A stretch of DNA of 45,978 nt, from IMG/VR virus record IMGVR_UViG_3300048921_000199, positions 1-45,978 of that record. The stretch is one strand, 5' to 3'. The notes below the pieces were generated by a model. It was not told where the DNA came from. It saw only the letters and a list, made by a program, of their open reading frames with translations, and made no database searches. This document shows, in pieces, positions 26,026 through 32,834 of this stretch. The stretch is from a virus. Each line of letters starts with the position of its first letter. The first letter of the stretch is position 1. The translations under genes were made by a program, and so were the position numbers.

Positions 26026-26831
26026 TCGTGGAAAATGCAGTGATCCCAACGGGCGCAATACTTCGGCGAACACAGCATCGAGCGCGGGTTAGGCGGGAAA
26101 AGGCCCGTGCGGAACATTTCGGCGGCGTACTCAATCAGCCCCTTCGTGTCCTCGGTGCCGGTCATGACCTTGCGGGCGTCGAACATCGGCGAGATTGCAA
26201 CGCGCGGATTGGATGAAGTCATGAGGCCGACAATCTGCGCGCCGTCGCTGCGCTGGCCCGTCGTGTGATCGTCGAGCAATTGATACGTGCCGCACTGCGC
26301 CGCGTGACCCTTCGTCGTGACGACGCCGCCGACGATCGCACGCTCACCGCTCTTGAGGTCAACGATGGCGCGCTTGCCGCTGTCGCGCTTGACGCGCGCA
26401 CGGTCCATCGTCCCGGTGAGCTGCACAATCACGCCCCCGCCGCAGTCGATATCGAGCGGCGTGAACGGCGCTTCAACCGACTCGTATTGCATCTTGGGGG
26501 CGATCGTCGTGCAGTATTTCGTGTGCAGGGTCAACCCGATCCGCTCGGCCTGCCGCACGGTCAGCTCGTCCTGCGTGTAATCCACATCGTATTCCGGGTG
26601 TTTCAGCTTCGCGATCAGCACGTCGGCCGCGTCGAGCGGCTTGATAGCGTTGCCGTCGATCAGCGCTTGATCGAACACGGCAGTGCTCGCATGGATCGCA
26701 GTGCCGAGCGCGGCCCGCAGGCCGACCGCTTTCCGGTGCTGGTTCAGGACTTCGTATTCCCACTTGTAGGCGCAGTCAAAGAGCGCCCCCCAAGAGGAAG
26801 CACGAACCTTAGTTCGACTAATTACGGTCAT
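26022..26831 (-). CDS. PD-(D/E)XK exonuclease with Fe-S-type cysteines
   Basis: 269 residues, RecB/Cas4 family. Motifs: His47 in GTAIHAS, Asp143 in LTGTMDR, Asp158-Leu-Lys160 in IVDLKSG, and Gln184 in TYQLL. Cys20 near the start and Cys254, Cys259, Cys265 at the end are placed like the four ligands of the 4Fe-4S cluster of AddB and Cas4, though the spacing of the last three (x4, x5) differs from the usual x2, x5. Paired with RecT it should resect ends for recombination. Confidence 0.9.
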   Translation of the reverse strand: MTVISRTKVRASSWGALFDCAYKWEYEVLNQHRKAVGLRAALGTAIHASTAVFDQALIDGNAIKPLDAADVLIAKLKHPEYDVDYTQDELTVRQAERIGLTLHTKYCTTIAPKMQYESVEAPFTPLDIDCGGGVIVQLTGTMDRARVKRDSGKRAIVDLKSGERAIVGGVVTTKGHAAQCGTYQLLDDHTTGQRSDGAQIVGLMTSSNPRVAISPMFDARKVMTGTEDTKGLIEYAAEMFRTGLFPPNPRSMLCSPKYCARWDHCIFHE

Positions 26832-26879
26832 GGCGAACTCGCTAGTGGTGAGGTTGGGAACTGTGCGGGGGTGTGTGGC

Positions 26880-27044
26880 TTAAGCCAGCTTGATATAGGC
26901 GAACTGTCGGCGCACCGACTTCGGAAGCACCGCAGTGCCGATCGGCACGCGCGGCGTGAGGCGCTTGCGCTGCTCGAACCACGATCGGCGCTGCGCGGGC
27001 GTGAGACGACGCAGATACGAACGGTGACGGAAAAGGGTTTCCAT
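26880..27044 (-). CDS. small basic protein, first gene of early operon
   Basis: A 54-residue protein, very Arg-rich in its first half (HRSYLRRLTPAQRRSWFEQR) with a beta-like end. The reading frame opens the leftward operon. No clear ribosome-binding site precedes the ATG. The consistent codon use and its location upstream of the exonuclease favour a real gene. Possible nucleic-acid binder. Confidence 0.6.
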   Translation of the reverse strand: METLFRHRSYLRRLTPAQRRSWFEQRKRLTPRVPIGTAVLPKSVRRQFAYIKLA

Positions 27045-27127
27045 GATTTTAAATGCCGTTACATTCCGATTGAGGTAATGCAGCCCGATACAGCAATTAA
27101 CGCCCGATCCCGTTCTCGCATATCCAC

Positions 27128-27156
27128 TTGACGCGGTTGAAAACGAAGCTGATAAC
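27128..27156 (+). promoter_or_regulatory. rightward early promoter
   Basis: TTGACG, 17 bases, GATAAC: a near-consensus -35 and a four-of-six -10, about 70 bases before the Cro-like gene. Confidence 0.6.
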
Positions 27157-27164
27157 TAGGGCGT

Positions 27165-27182
27165 GTGGCAATCATAGGCCAC
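27165..27182. promoter_or_regulatory. candidate operator
   Basis: GTGGC (27165-27169) and GCCAC (27178-27182) form an inverted repeat with an eight-base spacer, just downstream of the early promoter, where an autoregulating Cro-like protein would bind. Confidence 0.45.
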
Positions 27183-27225
27183 AGTTTAAAAAACGCGAAA
27201 TACTTTTTTCGAAAAGAGGCGCGCG

Positions 27226-27543
27226 ATGAAGGTTGACAGGATCATTAAAGACATGGGCGGTCGGCGTTGCGTGAAGGGCCTCACCGGCATTTCCGAATCA
27301 CTAATTTCACACTGGTATAAACGGCAATACATCCCCACGCACTGGATTAGATTCTTTATTGCTTTGAAACCGGAATTGGATTGGCCGGATTTGCTTAACG
27401 GGAATACATCGGAATACACGGATTTAATGAATCACGAACATGTGATCCGATCCCGATTAACCCAAATCAACCGATTGCGAAAACGCGTGAAGCAGTTGAA
27501 GCAGGAGCACGCGCAGCTTGTCGGCGACGATGAGCTGGTCTGA
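27226..27543 (+). CDS. Cro-like transcriptional regulator
   Basis: 105 residues. RRCVKGLTGISESLISHWYKRQYIPTHW is a helix-turn-helix of the Cro/CI superfamily, followed by a basic coiled-coil-like tail (RSRLTQINRLRKRVKQLKQEH). GAGG lies six bases before the ATG. As first gene of the replication operon, beside the divergent promoters, it probably controls both early operons. It has no autocleavage domain, so it is not a CI-type repressor. Its base composition is more AT-rich than its neighbours, which may mark a separately acquired gene. Confidence 0.82.
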   Translation: MKVDRIIKDMGGRRCVKGLTGISESLISHWYKRQYIPTHWIRFFIALKPELDWPDLLNGNTSEYTDLMNHEHVIRSRLTQINRLRKRVKQLKQEHAQLVGDDELV

Positions 27544-27569
27544 TCGACATTCCGCAATCGAGGTTAACC

Positions 27570-28745
27570 ATGAACAAAAGTGCTACGCGTTATCGCAAGG
27601 TGCGGGTCGCGATGTGGGGCGATCGGAAGTTCCGCGAGCTGTCGGTGATGGCCCCGAGCGGTCAAGCGCTTTGGGTCTATCTGCTGACCGGGCCGCACAC
27701 GTCGCAGATTCCCGGCATTCAGTGCGTCAGCGTCACGCAGATGGCGGAACGGCTGCACTGGTCGCTCGACCAGACGCGCGCCTGCCTCGCCGAGATTGTC
27801 GATCTCGGCATGGCGCGGTTCGACGATGAGTCGGGCTTTCTGTACCTGCCGAAGGCGATCGAGTATGACCCGCCGCATAACCCGAACGTGGTCCGGAGCT
27901 GGGGTAGCACGTGGGCCGAGCTGACCGAGTGCGACCTCAAGCTGGCGGCATATGCGGCGCTGCGGGAATTCATCACCACGCGCGGCGAATCGTACCTTGT
28001 CGCGTTCGACGCAGCAATCGACAAGCCCGATAGTGCACCGCGCAAACGAAAGACTTCGGGGAATGGTTCCGGAAATGGTTCGCCGAATGCTTCGGGGAAT
28101 GATTCCCGAAAGACTTCCACGAACGAACCCGAGTTCGAGGTGATGGGTGGTAGTGAAAACCCGAACGACCCTTGCCAGCAAAGGCCGGGAAAGGTGTCGG
28201 GGAATGATTCCCGGAATGATTCGGCAATACAGGAACAGGAACAGGAACAGGAACAGCTTAAAAGCAAAGTCAAAAGCAAAGACATGTCGAGTTCGCGCGC
28301 ACCGCGCTCGGCGAGCGCTGCCGACGTGCTCAACGTGTTCGAGTTCTGGCAGCGCGTCATGTCGTCCCCGCGCTCGAAGCTCGACGACAAGCGCCGCGCG
28401 CTGATCGTTCGGGCCATCGGACTCGGCTACACGCCCGACGAGCTGAAGGAAGCGATTCGCGGCTGTAGCCGCTCGCCGTTCCACATGGGCGACAACGATC
28501 GACAGACTGCGTTCAACGGCCTCGACCTGATCCTGCGCAGCGCCGACAAAATCGACACGTTCCGACAGCTCGACGCGCACCCGCCCGTGGCGCAAGCAGC
28601 GCGCGCGAGCACGCCGCGCCTCACGGCGGACGAGCGGCGACGCGAAGAAAGCGACCGGAACATGCGCGACTTTCTCGGGGGTAGCAGGCCGAACGGCCGC
28701 GCGCTGCCGGACGACCCGTTCACGATCGACATGGATTCGCAATGA
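27570..28745 (+). CDS. replication initiator (lambda O-like in function) with internal origin
   Basis: 391 residues. N-terminal winged helix (residues about 1-100: YRKVRVAMWGDRKFREL, GIQCVSVTQMAERLHWS) of the phage replication-organiser type; a low-complexity middle (about 160-240) made of SGNG/SGND repeats and a QEQEQ run; a helical C-terminal domain (NVFEFWQRVMSSPRSKLDDKRR, FHMGDNDRQTAFNGLDLILRS) common in such initiators. The middle is encoded by a DNA repeat array that looks like an origin. GAGG lies six bases before the ATG. Confidence 0.85.
   Translation: MNKSATRYRKVRVAMWGDRKFRELSVMAPSGQALWVYLLTGPHTSQIPGIQCVSVTQMAERLHWSLDQTRACLAEIVDLGMARFDDESGFLYLPKAIEYDPPHNPNVVRSWGSTWAELTECDLKLAAYAALREFITTRGESYLVAFDAAIDKPDSAPRKRKTSGNGSGNGSPNASGNDSRKTSTNEPEFEVMGGSENPNDPCQQRPGKVSGNDSRNDSAIQEQEQEQEQLKSKVKSKDMSSSRAPRSASAADVLNVFEFWQRVMSSPRSKLDDKRRALIVRAIGLGYTPDELKEAIRGCSRSPFHMGDNDRQTAFNGLDLILRSADKIDTFRQLDAHPPVAQAARASTPRLTADERRREESDRNMRDFLGGSRPNGRALPDDPFTIDMDSQ
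28055..28126. repeat. six tandem 12-bp iterons
   Basis: Six units, each starting TTC, with consensus TTCSGGGAATGR, follow one another in phase with the codons. The fourth is centred on the palindrome GGGAATGATTCCC (28095-28107). Two more units lie at 28196-28219. Confidence 0.8.
28055..28283. other. probable replication origin inside initiator gene
   Basis: Iterons (28055-28126 and 28196-28219, the latter with a second GGGAATGATTCCC at 28200-28212) are followed by four CAGGAA repeats (28230-28253) and an A-rich stretch with AAAAGCAAAG twice (28260-28269, 28272-28281). Lambda has the same order inside gene O: iterons, then an AT-rich unwinding segment. Confidence 0.7.
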
Positions 28746-29287
28746 TCGAGGCCGACCGTCAAGACTTCGTCGCGGCGCTGCGGAGCGTTTTCGAGACGTA
28801 CAGCAAGCCGCTACCGACCAAGCCCGTAGCGGAGCTGTGGTGGCGCACGCTGCTGCCGTTCCCCCCCGACGTGATCGCCGATGCGTTCGAGCAGCATATC
28901 GGCGCGAGCGGGTACGCGCCCGTGCCATCGGACATTCGCGCGCTTTGCATCCAAGCGCGAAAGCATCAGGTTGACGAGCGCGCCGCGCGCCTCACGTACA
29001 CGCCGGAACGGGATGCCGAGCTGGTCGAGCGCGGACTCGACACGCTGCGCGCGATCGTCGCGCCGTTGACGAACAAGCCCGGCGTGGAATGGGCGTTCAA
29101 GCTGCTCGACCGTGGCACGTCGGCGAGCGGTGCGCCCCTGAGCAACGAAATTGCCCGTGTGGCTGGTGACGCGGTTCTCAGCGGGGCTGGTCGAGCGTTG
29201 ATCGACGGGATACGCGACGACGAGCTGCGGAGACGCTACAGGGCCATTTATCGAAACGCCCAGCGACAACGAACGGAGGGGGCATGA
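28742..29287 (+). CDS. replicative helicase loader-like protein
   Basis: 181 residues, overlapping both neighbours by four bases (ATGA). The N-terminal 70 residues (FVAALRSVFETYSKPLPTKPVAELWWRTLLPF, DAFEQHI, YAPVPSDIRAL) resemble loader/inhibitor proteins of the G39P/lambda P functional class that bring the host helicase to the initiator. The rest is helical. The call depends on this pattern and the position between initiator and RusA. Confidence 0.7.
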   Translation: MIEADRQDFVAALRSVFETYSKPLPTKPVAELWWRTLLPFPPDVIADAFEQHIGASGYAPVPSDIRALCIQARKHQVDERAARLTYTPERDAELVERGLDTLRAIVAPLTNKPGVEWAFKLLDRGTSASGAPLSNEIARVAGDAVLSGAGRALIDGIRDDELRRRYRAIYRNAQRQRTEGA

Positions 29288-29742
29288 GCACGATCGACGA
29301 AGAGAAGCGCACGGGGTTCGCGGTCAGCTTCGTGATTCCGGGCGCACCTGTCCCGAAGGGACGAGCGCGCGTGACCCGGTTCGGCACGCATACGCCGAAG
29401 CGCACGCGCGCATACGAGCACGACGTGCGATTGCTGGCCCGCGCTGCCGTCGGCATGGCGTCTCCGTACGAGGGGGCGTTGCATCTCGACCTCATCGCGT
29501 ATCTGCCGATCGCGAAGTCGTGGCCGAAATGGAAGCAGGCAGCGGCGCGCGCAGGCACATTGCAGCCGATCAGCAAACCAGACCTGGACAATATCGAGAA
29601 AGCCGTGACGGACGCATGCAACGGCGTGCTATACGCCGACGACGGACAGATCGTCTCTGCATGCAAGGCGAAGCGGTACAGCGATAACCCGCACCTGTGG
29701 GTGCGCATTGCGTCGATCGACGTTGAGGTGTGCGATGAGTGA
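29284..29742 (+). CDS. rusA: RusA-like Holliday junction resolvase
   Basis: Cuts four-way junctions arising in phage recombination and replication. 152 residues. The RusA pattern is clear: FVIPGAPVPKGRARVT at the N-terminus and KPDLDNIEKAVTDACNGVLYADD-type core with Asp100, Asp102 and Asp119/120 in the places of the catalytic aspartates. It overlaps the previous gene (ATGA). Confidence 0.93.
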   Translation: MSTIDEEKRTGFAVSFVIPGAPVPKGRARVTRFGTHTPKRTRAYEHDVRLLARAAVGMASPYEGALHLDLIAYLPIAKSWPKWKQAAARAGTLQPISKPDLDNIEKAVTDACNGVLYADDGQIVSACKAKRYSDNPHLWVRIASIDVEVCDE

Positions 29743-30340
29743 TTCCCTTTTCATGTCGATCCCGCGCGCGCTGCACTTCGCGTATCTCATGCAGGCGTTC
29801 GACGCGGTGCCCGAGTCGATTCTCGCGAACGTCTATCGACGTTTCATGATGGAGTCGGACGTGTGGGAACCGCGCAAGGCCAAGACAGTCGATTTCTCCG
29901 GGCTGTCACGTCACGAAGTTTTCGCCGAGTGCGCGGGCATCCGCGCTGCTGTCGTGCGTGAGTGTCCGTCGCTTGAGCGAACCGTGATTGAGTGTCGGTA
30001 CGAGCTGACCGATTACGCGCAGCGTCAAGGCGGGCGCGTCGCGTTCTTCACGAAGCAACGCGCGCAAGCGTTCGAGACAGTCGCGCACTATGCGACTGTC
30101 GCGTGGCTGCCGAACGTACCCGAAGAGGTGATGAAGCTGCTGGTGGCGCATGCGTTCGTGAGCAAGCGCGAGACGCCGATCACGCTGCGCAGGCTGGCCG
30201 ACGACTTCGGCCGATCTCACTCGCACTGGCACCGCGTATCGAACAAGCTGTCCGACGAGCTGGCGCTCGTCGAGTCTCGCGCGCTCGATGCAGTCACGCC
30301 GTATTTCACTCGTCGCTGTCACGGGGTGTCGGTTGCGTGA
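29735..30340 (+). CDS. DNA-binding protein, possible late regulator
   Basis: 201 residues from an ATG with GAGG six bases upstream, overlapping the RusA stop by eight bases. The C-terminal part (ITLRRLADDFGRSHSHWHRVSNKL) is a helix-turn-helix. The last gene of a replication operon is a typical place for a late activator or Q-like antiterminator, and the late region has terminators that would call for one. Function is inferred from position only. Its 3' end overlaps the convergent gene at 30306 by 35 bases. Confidence 0.7.
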   Translation: MSDSLFMSIPRALHFAYLMQAFDAVPESILANVYRRFMMESDVWEPRKAKTVDFSGLSRHEVFAECAGIRAAVVRECPSLERTVIECRYELTDYAQRQGGRVAFFTKQRAQAFETVAHYATVAWLPNVPEEVMKLLVAHAFVSKRETPITLRRLADDFGRSHSHWHRVSNKLSDELALVESRALDAVTPYFTRRCHGVSVA

Positions 30341-30482
30341 AGTCGTGCATGCTGCCTGCGATCCATGCGGTGAGGAAAAATTCGTATGGCACGGGCACCG
30401 CGATTCCGTACTTCGCGAAGTCAGTTTGTTCCCATCCCGCACGGTACGCGCAATAGTTGAGAAACAGATCAGTCGAGGTCAT
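30306..30482 (-). CDS. small hypothetical protein
   Basis: 58 residues; its ATG lies inside the end of the acetyltransferase gene (14-base overlap), the coupling seen throughout this operon. The sequence is aromatic-rich (LFLNYCAYRAGWEQTDFAKYG, then YEFFLTAWIAGSM). It overlaps the convergent gene's 3' end. No function recognised. Confidence 0.62.
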   Translation of the reverse strand: MTSTDLFLNYCAYRAGWEQTDFAKYGIAVPVPYEFFLTAWIAGSMHDFTQPTPRDSDE

Positions 30483-30831
30483 GGGGCGTCAGCGGCTTGA
30501 ACATGCACAGATCAGCGGGCGCGCGCTCGGGCACGACGCGATAGCCGCGCCTGCCGAGCATGTCGTGCAGGATCGGATTGCAGATGTTCTCGACATACAC
30601 GCCATCGAGTTCGAGCATACGTGCAGCCTCTTCGCACTCGATGAGCATTCGCGAGAACAGGCCCATGCGCCGATAGCTCTCATGCACCTCGACGTTTGCG
30701 ATATCGAGCGTAGCGTGCAGACTGCCATCGACCACGCGGTTAGCGCGGCGCACGTACAGCGTGGCAATCATCGCGTCGAAAAAAACGCGATGCACTTCGG
30801 CTAGTTGATCAGCGATCCGCTTGGCGTACAT
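30469..30831 (-). CDS. GNAT-family acetyltransferase
   Basis: 120 residues from the ATG at the downstream end of the TTGATG start region. The GNAT core is visible: VDGSLHATLDIANVEVHESYRRMGLFSRML carries the acetyl-CoA loop (R-R-M-G-L-F-S, like R/QxxGxG/A), followed by LELDGVYVENICNPILHDMLGRRGYRVV. The substrate is unknown. It is shorter than most GNAT proteins because the N-terminal strand region is reduced. Confidence 0.82.
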   Translation of the reverse strand: MYAKRIADQLAEVHRVFFDAMIATLYVRRANRVVDGSLHATLDIANVEVHESYRRMGLFSRMLIECEEAARMLELDGVYVENICNPILHDMLGRRGYRVVPERAPADLCMFKPLTPHDLD

Positions 30832-31174
30832 CAATCGCCCCCGTGCATCGGTCGATCAGGCCGAGCAAATAGCCGACGTTAAATTGTAGCGTCGGCACGT
30901 CGTGAGCATCGCCGCCCTTGCCAGATTTCATCGCGCGCACGAATGCGTCCTCGCGCAGTACATAGCGGTCAGCCATGACGCGCGCAGCGAGTTCGGGCAG
31001 ATCGTGCCAGCTATGCCCGGTTCCCGGTTTCGGATCGCCGCGCAGCGCGTTCGCGACGCCAGTTAGCAGCATCGCAAGGCGTTCGTTCAACGCATGCACT
31101 TCGCCAAGGTCACGCATAGCTTCGTCGCGCTGCGCCTGAAGTTTTGCAATCAATGCTTCGTTGTCGTCCGTCAT
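30809..31174 (-). CDS. coiled-coil hypothetical protein
   Basis: 121 residues; the start at 31174 is fixed by a four-base overlap (ATGA) with the upstream stop. An N-terminal coiled coil (ALIAKLQAQRDEAMRDLGEVHALNERLAMLL) is followed by a mixed region. Such proteins occur in phage accessory operons; role unknown. Confidence 0.78.
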   Translation of the reverse strand: MTDDNEALIAKLQAQRDEAMRDLGEVHALNERLAMLLTGVANALRGDPKPGTGHSWHDLPELAARVMADRYVLREDAFVRAMKSGKGGDAHDVPTLQFNVGYLLGLIDRCTGAIDVRQADR

Positions 31175-31350
31175 AGCCACTTCCATTCATAGCCTTTGCG
31201 TAACAGCACGTCGAGCACGTGCCCCGGTGGCTTGCCGATCATCCATCGAAGAATCGGCGCTGCGTGCGTGCACCGCCATTCGTCGCTGTGCTTCTCCCAC
31301 ACGGCACCGGCGACGAAGTGCGGCGCGACGACACGCAGCAAGCGTTTCAT
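31171..31350 (-). CDS. small hypothetical protein
   Basis: 59 residues, overlapping both neighbours by four bases. A basic, Trp-rich compact sequence (MKRLLRVVAPHFVAGAVWE, then WRCTHAAPILRWM). The HFVAGA and C-x-AP-x-L-x-W-M pattern recurs in short phage proteins of unknown function. Confidence 0.8.
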   Translation of the reverse strand: MKRLLRVVAPHFVAGAVWEKHSDEWRCTHAAPILRWMIGKPPGHVLDVLLRKGYEWKWL

Positions 31351-31580
31351 TTCGGCCAAACGTCGAGCCGCACGCGGTAGCCGAACACGTTCAGCAGATC
31401 GATGGCAGTATCCAGCTTCATTTCTCGCCTGCCATATTCGAAATGCGAAATTTGCATCTGCGACAAACCCACAAAGGCTCCGATATCGGCTTGCGTGAAG
31501 CCTCGCGCTTCGCGCTGCTCACGCAGAAATACGCCGATGTGTTTAGGGTCGATCAGCACGCGCTCTGTCATCAGGCTCAC
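31347..31580 (-). CDS. XRE/HipB-like regulator, copy 1
   Basis: 77 residues from GTG with AAGGAG close before it; an ATG three codons in is an alternative. FLREQREARGFTQADIGAFVGLSQMQISHFEYGRR is a classic lambda-repressor-type helix-turn-helix, and the end (LLNVFGYRVRLDV) is the HipB-style beta tail. No HipA kinase or toxin is next to it. It is a tandem relative of the next gene. Confidence 0.85.
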   Translation of the reverse strand: MSLMTERVLIDPKHIGVFLREQREARGFTQADIGAFVGLSQMQISHFEYGRREMKLDTAIDLLNVFGYRVRLDVWPK

Positions 31581-31815
31581 CGTTCTCCTTTCGCATCGGC
31601 GTCAGCTCAAGGCGCAAGCGATAGCCGAGTACGTCGAGCAATTTGATCAGGTGTCCAAGCCGCAACGCCCTGTGCCCGTTCTCAAGCAGCGAGATTTCGG
31701 CGTGCGATTTGCGGCACCGGTCGCCAAGCTTCGTTTGCGACCAGCCCCGCAATTCCCGCGCCCTGCGAAGGAACGCGCCGATCTCGTCAGGCTCGATCAG
31801 CTCAGGGTGACTCAT
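31543..31815 (-). CDS. XRE/HipB-like regulator, copy 2
   Basis: 90 residues. FLRRARELRGWSQTKLGDRCRKSHAEISLLENGHR is the helix-turn-helix; LLDVLGYRLRLEL matches the beta tail of the neighbouring copy. The two share domain layout and end, so they look like an old duplication. The start overlaps the H-NS-like gene's stop (ATGA). They could form a repressor pair or orphan antitoxins. Confidence 0.85.
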   Translation of the reverse strand: MSHPELIEPDEIGAFLRRARELRGWSQTKLGDRCRKSHAEISLLENGHRALRLGHLIKLLDVLGYRLRLELTPMRKENGEPDDRARADRP

Positions 31816-32030
31816 TCCAGCTCACCGTTCGCGTTGCGCTTGCGGCGCGGCTTGAACGGACGTTTGCGGCCTTCGAGTTCGAGCGTCGTGATTCCGTACT
31901 GCGCCATCTGCGCGCGTATCCCTTCGATCACTTCGGCTTTCTCGGCCGCGCGTATCTCGTCGATCCTCGCTTGGAGTTCTTCGTGTTGCTTCAACAGTGC
32001 CGACAGTTGCTGATCGCGTTTCGTTGCCAT
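31812..32030 (-). CDS. H-NS-like protein without DNA-binding domain
   Basis: 72 residues from an ATG with GGAG eight bases upstream. The first 55 residues (LLKQHEELQARIDEIRAAEKAEVIEGIRAQMAQYGIT) match the helical oligomerisation part of betaproteobacterial H-NS proteins, including the MAxYGIT/L turn. Where the family continues into the TWxGRGRxP DNA-binding domain, this protein has only a basic stretch (GRKRPFKPRRKR) and stops. It may pair with host H-NS and alter silencing, as truncated H-NST proteins do; this is inference. Confidence 0.72.
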   Translation of the reverse strand: MATKRDQQLSALLKQHEELQARIDEIRAAEKAEVIEGIRAQMAQYGITTLELEGRKRPFKPRRKRNANGELE

Positions 32031-32044
32031 GCGTGCTTCTCCTC

Positions 32045-32338
32045 TCAGTGAGTCGTGGGGGGTGAATTCGTTTTGCAAGTGCGCTCCCATATCGCTTTCA
32101 TCACTTGCAGGTCGGGGTCTTGGCTGAACACTTCGGCTTCATCGTCGTTCGGCATGCGCAATGCGCCGTCGTGCGTGAACACGGCGAACTGGCCGCAGCC
32201 GATGCAGATCGAAACATCGCCTTCTTCGGGGACGATGAACCGATTCGCTGCCGTGTATCCGAGATGGCCGGTCTTGTCGCGCGCACTCATGTGCTCTTCG
32301 TTCATCTTGCCGCAGTACGGGCAGAACGTTTTCAGCAT
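32045..32338 (-). CDS. small zinc-binding hypothetical protein
   Basis: 97 residues with two Cys pairs, CPYC near the start and CIGC in the middle, the ligand set of a zinc ribbon. The start overlaps the upstream stop (TGATG). Function unknown. Confidence 0.8.
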   Translation of the reverse strand: MLKTFCPYCGKMNEEHMSARDKTGHLGYTAANRFIVPEEGDVSICIGCGQFAVFTHDGALRMPNDDEAEVFSQDPDLQVMKAIWERTCKTNSPPTTH

Positions 32339-32553
32339 CAGTGTTCACCTCGCGCTTTGATCGATTCATCGGCGGTGCGGATCAGGCGCTCGCGCATTTC
32401 CTCATGCGTCTCGCCGAACATCAGCACGAAGCGCTTGCCTTCAATGCCGAGCGTTTCGCCATCGATCAGCACCACGTTAGCGCCGCTCGCCTTGCGCACG
32501 TCGTCATGCGTGAGGCCGATGAATACAATGTCGCCCGCTGTCGTCGTGAGCAT
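32338..32553 (-). CDS. small hypothetical protein
   Basis: 71 residues, beginning MLTTTAGDIVFIGLTHDDV and overlapping the upstream stop by one base. Beta-rich first half (VVLIDGETLGIEGKRFVLMFG) and a helical end. No family recognised. Confidence 0.78.
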   Translation of the reverse strand: MLTTTAGDIVFIGLTHDDVRKASGANVVLIDGETLGIEGKRFVLMFGETHEEMRERLIRTADESIKARGEH

Positions 32554-32834
32554 CAGTACCCCCCCACTTTCACAAAGTCGGCATCCGGGCACACGTACAC
32601 GTCGCCGCGTATCGGCTGACCGGGTGAGTACCCGGCATGATGGTAGATACGCGTCGCGGTCGGATTCAGCGGCAGCTCTTTCGCGATGAACCTGTCATCG
32701 AAAATCATCACGTGCACGTCGTCGATCTTTCGCGAGTCAACCACGTCGGCACCGATCAGCTTTTCGATTTCCTCGATGGTCATCGGCGCGTCAAAGTCGA
32801 GCGTGGTGCCATTACTGCGGATCAGTCGGCGCAT
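32553..32834 (-). CDS. DUF3846-like protein
   Basis: 93 residues with AGGAGG four bases before the ATG. The sequence FIAKELPLNPTATRIYHHAGYSPGQPIRGDVYV follows the DUF3846 pattern (a -LPxN-AT- segment and a final GDVxV). The family is common in phages and plasmids, and its activity is not established as far as I know. Confidence 0.7.
   Translation of the reverse strand: MRRLIRSNGTTLDFDAPMTIEEIEKLIGADVVDSRKIDDVHVMIFDDRFIAKELPLNPTATRIYHHAGYSPGQPIRGDVYVCPDADFVKVGGY

Larger units (their letters stand above)
27045..27225. promoter_or_regulatory. divergent early control region
   Basis: 181 bases between the leftward recombination operon and the rightward replication operon, AT-rich. It contains a good rightward promoter and an inverted repeat, described separately. 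A leftward promoter must also lie here, but I cannot pick one with confidence. Confidence 0.7.

Noticed and set aside
28055-28219. Possible CRISPR array from the short repeats
   Set aside because: Units are 12 bases, adjacent, without spacers, and in frame with the initiator gene.
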